Below are positions 57,599 to 64,000 of a stretch of 64,000 nucleotides of DNA, piece by piece. Positions within the stretch are counted from its first letter, which is position 1, and every line of letters starts with the position of its first letter. The DNA is from Qipengyuania gelatinilytica (GTDB lineage: Bacteria; Pseudomonadota; Alphaproteobacteria; Sphingomonadales; Sphingomonadaceae), in contig NZ_CP081294.1 in the NCBI RefSeq assembly GCF_019711315.1, positions 1,984,001 to 2,048,000 on the forward strand, written 5' to 3'. The translations under genes were made by a program, and so were the position numbers. Under the pieces are notes generated by a model that saw only the letters and a program-made list of their open reading frames with translations, was not told the DNA's origin and did no database searches.

Positions 57599-58479
57599 AC
57601 AGCGCTTTGCTCGGGTCGCCGGCGAGTGGCGATCCAGCACCCGATGACGATAAGGACGGCCCCTGCAACGGTGGTCGGTCCCACCCTCTCCCCGAAATAG
57701 AGCCAGCCGAAAAGCGAGGCCCACAGGAAGCCGGTATATTCGATCGGCACAAGCCTTTGCGCCTCGGCGCGGGCATAGGCCCATGCGAGGAACAGCGCCG
57801 CGCCGACAGCGAGCGCCGCGCCTGCGCCGATTTCGAGCCATGCGCGTCCTTCGGGCCAGACCAGCAGGAACGGTGCTCCGGCGAGCAAAGCAAGGCTGAC
57901 GATGCCGTTCTGGAACGTACTGACCTCGGCAGGGCCGGCCACCAGTGCCTGCTGGCGCTGGAGAACGAGATTCCACGCATAGAGCAGGGCAGACACGCCG
58001 ATGAGGACCAGGCCGGTAACGGCATCCTGGGTCATCCGTTCTTGCCCGATCCTGCCACCGACGATGACCACCACACCCGCGAGGCCCAGTATGGCCGCGA
58101 TGATCGCTCGCCGCTCGATCTTCTCGCCCAGCAGCCATGCCGCGAGAAACAGCGCGACCAGCGGGGCCACGAAGCTGATCGCGATGGCTTCGGCGAGGGG
58201 GAGGCGGACGAGCGAGGCGAAAAAGGTCCAGCCCATGAAGGCAACCACCACGCCGCGAATGACATGCACCCGCATGACGTGTCTTTCGGGCACCCGGCGG
58301 TTCCGCCACAGCCAGAATGGCGCGATCATGGCAAAGCCCAGAAGGCAGCGCAGCAAGTAGGCGCTATAGGCCCCGACCGCGATCGAGGCGCTTTTCATCA
58401 CGGCATCCATCGCGGAAAAAAGCGCAATTCCCGCCATGGTCGCCAGAATCGGGCGCAAATGCTCGGCGGAATTGCTCAT
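57595..58479 (-). CDS. EamA/DMT-family transporter
   Basis: A 294-residue inner-membrane protein with ten helices in two EamA repeats. GIALFSAMDAVMKSAS opens repeat 1 and ALLYAWNLVLQRQQA lies at the start of repeat 2; the second repeat ends GFLWASLFGWLYFGERVGPTTVAGAVLIVIGCW. This is the usual DMT exporter pattern; the substrate (metabolite or drug) cannot be told. Full length. Confidence 0.92.
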   Translation of the reverse strand: MSNSAEHLRPILATMAGIALFSAMDAVMKSASIAVGAYSAYLLRCLLGFAMIAPFWLWRNRRVPERHVMRVHVIRGVVVAFMGWTFFASLVRLPLAEAIAISFVAPLVALFLAAWLLGEKIERRAIIAAILGLAGVVVIVGGRIGQERMTQDAVTGLVLIGVSALLYAWNLVLQRQQALVAGPAEVSTFQNGIVSLALLAGAPFLLVWPEGRAWLEIGAGAALAVGAALFLAWAYARAEAQRLVPIEYTGFLWASLFGWLYFGERVGPTTVAGAVLIVIGCWIATRRRPEQSAV

Positions 58480-58626
58480 CGCGAGGGACCATAGGGTCGT
58501 GAACGCGGCAGGTCATCACGGTTCAGCGATCCGCAAGCAGCTTTCGGCGAATATGTTCTCAAACAGCAATGGCGCACTGCGCGCAGCGCAGCTATTTACG
58601 CTGCCGATACTTACTGGTGGGACTGA

Positions 58627-60036
58627 ATGAGAAAACCGATCCTTCTTTCTGGCGCCGCGCTGATCGCGGCAGGCCTGTTCACGGCAGCTTCGGCGCAGGA
58701 TGCTGCGCCCGAAAGCATCCTGCCCCGGGCCGAAAAGCCCGAAAAGTCCCAAGAGCCGGTCAGCCAGGCGCCGCAGACCGTCGAAGAAGCTTTCGGCGAT
58801 ATCCGCATGCAGAGCGGCGAGGTGGTACAGGAAGTGCCCTCGCTAGAAGGCGTCTGGACCGCCGAGCAGGTCCAGCAGCTCATCGACTTCATCCCGACGC
58901 TGACTGCTGAAGGCCTGCGTCCCGAAGATTACCGTCTCGGTGAACTGCAGGCGCTTGCCGCCGAGGGCGAGAGCGAAGCGCTCAATGTGCTCGCCAGCGA
59001 GACCTTTGTCTGGCTGGTCGAGGACCTGCGCGACGGCCGCACTCCGATGGAATCGCGTCGCCAGTGGTTCGTTGTCGATCCCGATGCGGATCGCATGCCG
59101 ACGTGGAAACTGCTCGAGGATGCACTGGCTAGTGGCGAGATCGCCGGCACGCTCACCGGACTGCATCCCGTCCATCCCGATTACGCGGCCCTGCGCGAAG
59201 AGCTCGTAACTGCGACCGATCCCGCCCGCATCAAGCTGATCCGTGCGAATATGGATCGCTGGCGCTGGCTGCCGCAGGATCTGGGCAAGCAGTACCTGAT
59301 GACCAATGTGCCCGAATACATGCTTCGCCTCACGGTGAACGGGCGCATCATCAAGAGCTATCGCACGGTGGTCGGCAAGCCCGGCCGCACGGCCACTCCG
59401 CAACTCTCCGAAATGGTTGAAGCCATTATCTTCAATCCGACCTGGACCGTTCCGCAGTCGATCGTCGTCGGCGAAGGTTTGGGCAATAAGGTTCTCAGCA
59501 ACCCGCAGTGGGCCGCATCGCAGGGCTACAAGGCGACCAAGGGTGCAGGCGGATGGATCGGTGTCGTCCAGCAGCCCGGTCCACTCAATGCTCTCGGACT
59601 GATGAAGCTCGACATGCCCAACGAGCATGCAATTTTTCTTCATGACACGCCCAGTCGCCACCTGTTCAACCAGGCTAACCGCGCACTCAGCCATGGATGT
59701 ATTCGTGTGGAAGGCGCTCTCGAAGTCGCCATGACGATGGCAATGCTCGGCAATGCCACGAGCAAGGCCGAGCTGCCCGACATCCAGCAGGAAGTGACGG
59801 AAATCAGCGCAAGCCGGGAATACACGCGTTACCCGATGGCGAAGCAGTGGCCGGTCTACATCACCTATTTCACCATGGCGACCGACGTGAACGGGGAGAT
59901 GAAGGCGTTCAAGGACATCTACGACCGCGACAAGCCGGTGCTCGAGGCACTCGATGCACCGCGCGTTTCGGACCGTGCCCGCGAAACCAGCGAGGAAGCC
60001 GTCGAAATCATCGACGACATGCAGATTACCGCCTGA
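58627..60036 (+). CDS. L,D-transpeptidase (YcbB-like YkuD family)
   Basis: A 469-residue exported enzyme with signal peptide (MRKPILLSGAALIAAGLFTAASA). A YcbB-type scaffold region (about 60-215) precedes the YkuD domain (about 225-400). Catalytic motif SHGCIRVE gives Cys358, with HDTPSRHLF upstream. It forms 3-3 cross-links in peptidoglycan or attaches proteins to it. The scaffold contains DRWRWLPQDLG, a YcbB signature. It is convergent with another YkuD-type gene. Confidence 0.93.
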   Translation: MRKPILLSGAALIAAGLFTAASAQDAAPESILPRAEKPEKSQEPVSQAPQTVEEAFGDIRMQSGEVVQEVPSLEGVWTAEQVQQLIDFIPTLTAEGLRPEDYRLGELQALAAEGESEALNVLASETFVWLVEDLRDGRTPMESRRQWFVVDPDADRMPTWKLLEDALASGEIAGTLTGLHPVHPDYAALREELVTATDPARIKLIRANMDRWRWLPQDLGKQYLMTNVPEYMLRLTVNGRIIKSYRTVVGKPGRTATPQLSEMVEAIIFNPTWTVPQSIVVGEGLGNKVLSNPQWAASQGYKATKGAGGWIGVVQQPGPLNALGLMKLDMPNEHAIFLHDTPSRHLFNQANRALSHGCIRVEGALEVAMTMAMLGNATSKAELPDIQQEVTEISASREYTRYPMAKQWPVYITYFTMATDVNGEMKAFKDIYDRDKPVLEALDAPRVSDRARETSEEAVEIIDDMQITA

Positions 60037-60054
60037 GCCGGCGGATTTGCCTGA

Positions 60055-60762
60055 CTAGAATACGCCCGGATTGGTGCGTTCGAACGTGCCGCCGTTCTCG
60101 TTCATGACCAATTCGGTCTGCGTGATCGGCGGACGTTCCCGGCTGCCGTCTTCGGCAAGGCCGAGGCTTTCCGCATAGAGAAGGCGGCCGCCGCTCAGGT
60201 CGATCAACACCTTGTCGAACTGGTCCGGTCCAAGCGCGAAACAACCATTCGAGCGGCCAAGACGGCCCCAGCGCGAGACATGTTCGGGACGGGCGTAGTC
60301 CGCCTGGTGCATTACGATGGCGCGGGGCATGGCAAGGTCATTGGTCGGGTCGAGCCCGTCCAGCCTGATCGAAGTACCGTATCGTCCGGTGTACCAGCTA
60401 CGCGTCATATAGGCGCCGCGGCTGGTCGCCTCGCTGCCCTCGATATTCGAATAGCGCTTGAGCCAGCCGTCATGCTCGCTGTCCGAACCGGTGCCGTGGC
60501 TGACATGGAAGCTCTCGACGCGCTCGTTGGCGAGATCGACAAAGTGGAAGCGCTTCTGGGAGGAGTGCAGACCGAAATCGGCGATCCCGACCACATCCTT
60601 CTTCCAGATCGTATCACCGACCCGCGCCAGCTGCTCGCGCGCTATTGCGAAGAGCTGGGCGTCGCGACTGGCAGTCGGGTTCACCTGCGCAAACGCCCGT
60701 CCCGCAAAACTGGTTGCGGCAGTGGCGGCGAGGGTGCCCTTGAGAAGGTCGCGGCGATTCAT
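60055..60762 (-). CDS. Tat-exported L,D-transpeptidase catalytic domain protein
   Basis: A 235-residue protein of the YkuD_2-type murein L,D-transpeptidase family. The N-terminus MNRRDLLKGTLAATAATSFAG is a twin-arginine signal. Catalytic residues His152 (VMHQADY) and Cys174 in GRSNGCFAL fit the family. It lies convergent with the larger YcbB-like gene, 18 nt apart. Likely a wall-modifying enzyme; whether it is a transpeptidase or carboxypeptidase is open. Confidence 0.88.
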   Translation of the reverse strand: MNRRDLLKGTLAATAATSFAGRAFAQVNPTASRDAQLFAIAREQLARVGDTIWKKDVVGIADFGLHSSQKRFHFVDLANERVESFHVSHGTGSDSEHDGWLKRYSNIEGSEATSRGAYMTRSWYTGRYGTSIRLDGLDPTNDLAMPRAIVMHQADYARPEHVSRWGRLGRSNGCFALGPDQFDKVLIDLSGGRLLYAESLGLAEDGSRERPPITQTELVMNENGGTFERTNPGVF

Positions 60763-60766
60763 ACGG

Positions 60767-61669
60767 CTATCTTATAACATCCGACACACTAGCGGAAGCT
60801 GAACGAGCATTCGCGCGAGCACAGGCGAGCATCGAACGCGCGTGGCGATCCGCCACTTCGCGCGGGTCCTTGCCATATCCGCCGCCGAGCGCGCTGGCGA
60901 CGGGAAGGCCGCGTTTACGTGTCTCTTCAATAACATATGCGTCACGGCGCTCGAGACCAGCATCGGTCAGGGACAGGCGGCCGAGCTTGTCGGCCCCGTG
61001 CACATCGACGCCTGCCTGGTAGAGCACCATGTCGGGCGCGAAATCATCGAAAATACCCGGAAGGTGGCGTTCGAGCGCTTCGAGGTAGCCGTCATCATCG
61101 ACCCCGTCGCCAAGCGGCACGTCGAGGCTGGAGCGGGCCTTGCGGACCGGGAAGTTCTTCTCGGCATGGAGCGAGAGGGTGAAGATGTCATCGCGCCCCG
61201 CGGTCAGGCTGGCCGTACCGTCGCCCTGGTGGACATCGAGATCGACGATGAGGACACGCGCCGCATCGCCTTCCGCGATCAGGCGGTGCGCGCACACGGC
61301 AAGATCGTTGAAGACGCAGTATCCCGCGCCCGTATCATGCAGCGCATGATGGCTGCCGGCCGCCGAGTTTGCGGCATAGCCGTGCTGCTTCGCGAGCTGC
61401 GCGGCGAGCCATGTCCCGCCATTGGTATGCGCCACGCGCTGCGCGATATGCGGGGTTACGGGGAAGCCGATCCGCCGTTCCTTCTCGTGCGGGACGCTGG
61501 CGGTGAACACCTGCTCGACATAGTCGGGGCAATGAACCGCCTCCAGCCAGCGGCGCGGCATCGGGGCAGGCGCGTGCTCGGTCAGCGGATATCCGCTTTC
61601 GCGCAACGCCACCATGACCGCCATGTACTTGTCGAAGCGAAACGTCCCGCGCGTCGGCGCGGGCGCCAT
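60767..61669 (-). CDS. Histone-deacetylase-family hydrolase
   Basis: An amidohydrolase of the arginase/HDAC fold (about 300 residues). Zinc ligands appear in VLIVDLDVHQGDGTA (Asp, His) and in YQAGVDVHGADKLGRL (Asp); SHHALHDTGAGYCVFNDLA provides the catalytic His pair. Bacterial relatives act on acetylated small molecules or polyamines. The coordinate uses the first ordinary start (ATG 61669), but homologues begin about ten residues earlier with a MLHVVHH-like strand. Here that position is ATT (61699-61697), four bases past the upstream stop, so an ATT start is possible. It is the last gene of the flavoprotein run. Confidence 0.88.
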   Translation of the reverse strand: MAPAPTRGTFRFDKYMAVMVALRESGYPLTEHAPAPMPRRWLEAVHCPDYVEQVFTASVPHEKERRIGFPVTPHIAQRVAHTNGGTWLAAQLAKQHGYAANSAAGSHHALHDTGAGYCVFNDLAVCAHRLIAEGDAARVLIVDLDVHQGDGTASLTAGRDDIFTLSLHAEKNFPVRKARSSLDVPLGDGVDDDGYLEALERHLPGIFDDFAPDMVLYQAGVDVHGADKLGRLSLTDAGLERRDAYVIEETRKRGLPVASALGGGYGKDPREVADRHARSMLACARANARSASASVSDVIR

Positions 61670-61703
61670 GTAGTCGGCGTGGTGGACGACGTGGAGAATG
61701 GCT

Positions 61704-63122
61704 CTACCCGCGCTTTGCAGTCGCCTCTGCGACCAGTTTCTGCAAGTTCGGGACAGCCGCCATGGTCGCGGCGGGCATTTCGGAAGCGATGGCAAGGCGC
61801 TCGGGCGCATTTTCCTTGAGCCAGCGAACCGTGGGCGCTGCCGGATCGAGCCGGGATTGCGAGAGGAATTGCGAGATCTTGGGATTGCTCGCCCACAGGA
61901 AACGGTTCTGGCCCGTGCCCAGCAGGGTGCCGGCATAGCCGTCGATATCGTCGACGAATGTGACCGGCTTGCACAGCGCGTTCTTTTCTTCGTCGGTGTC
62001 GAAATTGGTTTCGACAAAGGCAGTGACCGCCGCGTTCAGCGTGACAAGCGGGACATGGAGCAGCTGCAACACGATCCTGTCGTCCTGCCACTGGGGCGAG
62101 ACGGGTTTGGGCGTGACTGCCGATGCCGTGCAGTCGACGAACAGCGCGTTTTCGGGGACCTCGACCTCTCCTTCAGCGAGGATCATACGTCCCGGCTCGA
62201 TGCTCTCGACCCGACCCTTGCGAACGACATTGCCGATCGTCCTCAAGCGCTCGACTTCGCCTTCGGAGATGGTCGCATAGTGGAACATCTCGGGCTCGAC
62301 CCCCGTGTCGATCCGCAGCATCGCGCCGTCTTTCTCCAGCTGGTGGAAGATACCGGCCACGCTTTCGGCCTTTGCCGCAGCCTTCATGATCGCGAGTTGC
62401 CCGCCGACCGTGCCTTCGAAGAATTCCTCGCCCGGCTGGGTAATGATGCGGTTGATGAGCCAGCTTTCGCGCGGCTTGACCCAGGTGATCGCATCAGGCG
62501 CAAAGCCCGCCTCGAGCAGCCAGACGCCGGCGTCCATCGCGGTCTTGCCTGCACCGAGGATCACGACGTGCGAGGGTAGCCCCTCCTCGGCGCGCCACAG
62601 TTCGGGCAGCTTGCCGGGGACTTCCACGCGAACCCCATCGGCCACGGCAAACTTGCGCTTGTGGGTCGAAGGGACCGAGGTCGCGAAATAGGTGGTATCG
62701 ACCAGCTTGCGCCGGACCTTCACCGTGGTCTCCTCGCCCGAGAAGATATTGCGGAAAGTGGTCTCGCCCAGATACTCGCAATTGGGAAAATAGCGCACGC
62801 GGCCCGTCGGCAGCAGGTGGTCGCGCATGACCGACTGGAAGTAAGCGAGCACCTCTGCGCCGCTGGCCAATTCGTAAAAGCCCTTGTTGGGGCCTGCCTG
62901 ATCGACCCGGTCGTGGCCCAGCGGGACGCTTTCCACGCCATAGGTCGCGCTGGGCTGGTGGAGGGCGACGAAGGAATAGGCATCGTTCCAGTGCCCGCCG
63001 GGCGCGGAATGCTTGTCGATTATGACGACATCGGCCTCTGGATCTTCGGCGATCAGGGTATCGACGAAGGACAGGGCGGTCGCGCCCGCGCCGATGACCA
63101 GATAATCGGTTTCGAGGGTCAT
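61704..63122 (-). CDS. FAD/NAD(P)-binding oxidoreductase
   Basis: A 472-residue flavoprotein. The N-terminal Rossmann motif LVIGAGATALSF (about 8-20) binds FAD; IIDKHSAPGGHWNDAYSFVALHQPSA follows. A second nucleotide-binding motif, VVILGAGKTAMDAG, is at about 185-200. The layout is like flavin-containing monooxygenases or lysine/ornithine hydroxylases, but the substrate is unknown. The next gene on the minus strand starts within 5-35 nt of the stop, so an operon with the HDAC-like enzyme is likely. Confidence 0.88.
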   Translation of the reverse strand: MTLETDYLVIGAGATALSFVDTLIAEDPEADVVIIDKHSAPGGHWNDAYSFVALHQPSATYGVESVPLGHDRVDQAGPNKGFYELASGAEVLAYFQSVMRDHLLPTGRVRYFPNCEYLGETTFRNIFSGEETTVKVRRKLVDTTYFATSVPSTHKRKFAVADGVRVEVPGKLPELWRAEEGLPSHVVILGAGKTAMDAGVWLLEAGFAPDAITWVKPRESWLINRIITQPGEEFFEGTVGGQLAIMKAAAKAESVAGIFHQLEKDGAMLRIDTGVEPEMFHYATISEGEVERLRTIGNVVRKGRVESIEPGRMILAEGEVEVPENALFVDCTASAVTPKPVSPQWQDDRIVLQLLHVPLVTLNAAVTAFVETNFDTDEEKNALCKPVTFVDDIDGYAGTLLGTGQNRFLWASNPKISQFLSQSRLDPAAPTVRWLKENAPERLAIASEMPAATMAAVPNLQKLVAEATAKRG

Positions 63123-63140
63123 CGGCGTATCTCCCTTTGT

Positions 63141-63629
63141 TTAGCTGGCGAGCCGCACCAGCTCGTCGTAGATTTCGTCTTCGCTGCGGCTGGCTGCATT
63201 ACGCCATGTGGTGGCGGTATCGGCATTTACCAGAGTTCCGAAGGGCGTGAGGACCAGAAGGTTCGGCGTGCCCGGAAGCTCTTCCAGCCCGAAACGGCGC
63301 GCAATCTCGAGATTATGCCCATCGCCCGTCTGCGGCATGCCGACATTGACGAAGACGAGCTCGTACTCCGCTTCGACCAGTTTCTGGAACCGCGGCGTTT
63401 CGAGCCAGCCCGCCAGCGCGCGGCTGTCGTGGCACCAGTTCGCGCCCATCACGAGCATGACGTGTTTGCCGCTCGACAAAGCGCGCTCGAGCGCCGCGTC
63501 GACATCGGCAGAGGCATCGGCCGTTACCGCGAACGACCGCGCTTCGGGATGATGGGCGACCGGCGCTTCGGGCGTGCTGGCGCAGGCGGAAAGGAGCAGG
63601 GCTGCTACAAGAACGACGGCGTTTTTCAT
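63141..63629 (-). CDS. Thioredoxin-like lipoprotein with single active-site Cys
   Basis: A 162-residue protein: lipoprotein signal MKNAVVLVAALLLSAC (Cys16), then a thioredoxin-like fold. The active site is ANWCHDS, with Cys66 and Ser in place of the second Cys, and the cis-Pro region is ELPGTPNLLVL. A monothiol or reductase-type role in the periplasm is more likely than a classical dithiol exchange. The start overlaps the stop of the upstream membrane-protein gene by 4 bp. Confidence 0.87.
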   Translation of the reverse strand: MKNAVVLVAALLLSACASTPEAPVAHHPEARSFAVTADASADVDAALERALSSGKHVMLVMGANWCHDSRALAGWLETPRFQKLVEAEYELVFVNVGMPQTGDGHNLEIARRFGLEELPGTPNLLVLTPFGTLVNADTATTWRNAASRSEDEIYDELVRLAS

Positions 63630-64000
63630 GCTTTCTCCGATAGAGTCCCGGGCTCCGGCGGACGGCCGAGCCAATAGCCTGCAGCAAGGCCTGCGCCCAG
63701 CCAGCAGGCCATCAGGCCGACCAATACGGAGTCCCAGATCATCAGCGCCCAGACAACCAAGTCGCCTTGGCCCATGGCGAGCGTGTGGTTGTATTCATGC
63801 AGCGGCTGGGCCGGGAGCCATGCCGCGAGTGAGAAGAAGCCCGCCATCGCTGCAGAAAACCAGCCCACGGTGTAAGCGCGTTTGAGCGTCATCGACTTGT
63901 CGCCATAGAGTGGGCCGACGAGGTAGATCAGGAGCGGAAGTGTGGCGATCTGGAACGCCATGTTCACGACATCCGGCACTCCGCTCTCGACGCTGCCAGC
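63626..64000 (-). CDS. Small membrane protein, 5' end possibly beyond the window
   Basis: An open frame that continues to the window edge, with a GTG at 63979 but no evident RBS there, so the real start may lie outside. About four membrane helices are seen: FQIATLPLLIYLVGPLYG, AYTVGWFSAAMAGFFSLAAWL, LVVWALMIWDSVLVGLMACWL and the following short stretch. I do not recognise the family. It overlaps the thioredoxin-like gene by 4 bp. Confidence 0.7.
   Translation of the reverse strand, partial: AGSVESGVPDVVNMAFQIATLPLLIYLVGPLYGDKSMTLKRAYTVGWFSAAMAGFFSLAAWLPAQPLHEYNHTLAMGQGDLVVWALMIWDSVLVGLMACWLGAGLAAGYWLGRPPEPGTLSEKA

Noticed and set aside
60842..61819. A 325-codon plus-strand ORF opposite the HDAC-like gene
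   Set aside because: The opposite strand has all zinc and catalytic motifs; this frame has none.

Overview
The window is GC-rich, densely coded chromosomal DNA of an alphaproteobacterium. The best fit is a sphingomonad of the Erythrobacteraceae type (Erythrobacter/Qipengyuania-like). This is inferred from several alphaproteobacterial markers (GapR/DUF2312, DUF1244, a Tim44-like protein next to secB and mltA, an RpoB of about 1390 residues) together with a DUF2975/XRE pair and a LapG-type adhesin locus. No rRNA, tRNA, CRISPR array, insertion sequence or prophage was found.

Region 1 (1-14541) is a giant-adhesin locus. It holds the C-terminal 2300 residues of a type I secreted, Asp-rich VCBS/DUF5801-repeat adhesin whose N-terminus lies outside the window. 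An OmpA-family protein, a TolC-like outer-membrane channel, a LapB-type ABC exporter, a SleB-type cell-wall hydrolase and a LapC/HlyD-type adaptor follow on the same strand with short gaps or 4-bp overlaps. A LapG-type periplasmic cysteine proteinase faces the cluster. Together this looks like an export, anchoring and release system for a biofilm adhesin; the hydrolase and the OmpA protein inside the operon are the unusual parts.

Region 2 (14686-20076) is a switch zone. On the minus strand it has rplJ-rplL, a small lipoprotein gene, and a three-gene unit of a 42-residue exported peptide, a DUF2975 membrane protein and an XRE regulator, preceded by AT-rich TATCGATA-type repeats. A DUF4956 membrane protein converges on an exported protein with a CotH-kinase-like pattern.

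Region 3 (20077-41638) is mostly housekeeping: rpoB-rpoC with a strong terminator, a membrane GGDEF-EAL protein, gltX, pyk, a DUF1244 gene, gapR, a YbjQ-family gene behind a perfect inverted repeat, secB-murJ-trpS, a Tim44-like gene, mltA, a Smr-domain gene and a Pr6Pr-type membrane protein. rplJL is separated from rpoBC and points the opposite way.

Region 4 (41688-49235) is a peroxide-defence cluster: monofunctional catalase, catalase-peroxidase, AhpF and AhpC, all on the minus strand, then an alpha/beta hydrolase. katG and ahpC share a CCAATCGATT-type motif about 100 nt upstream.

Region 5 (49444-64000) contains a helix-hairpin-helix lipoprotein, an MsrQ-like haem membrane protein, aroC divergent from ruvA, an exported DsrE-like protein, an AT-richer 72-codon gene, ruvB, a rhodanese lipoprotein, acnA, a 55-residue exported peptide, an EamA transporter, two convergent L,D-transpeptidase-family genes, and a minus-strand run of a partial membrane protein, a thioredoxin-like lipoprotein, a flavoprotein and a histone-deacetylase-family hydrolase.
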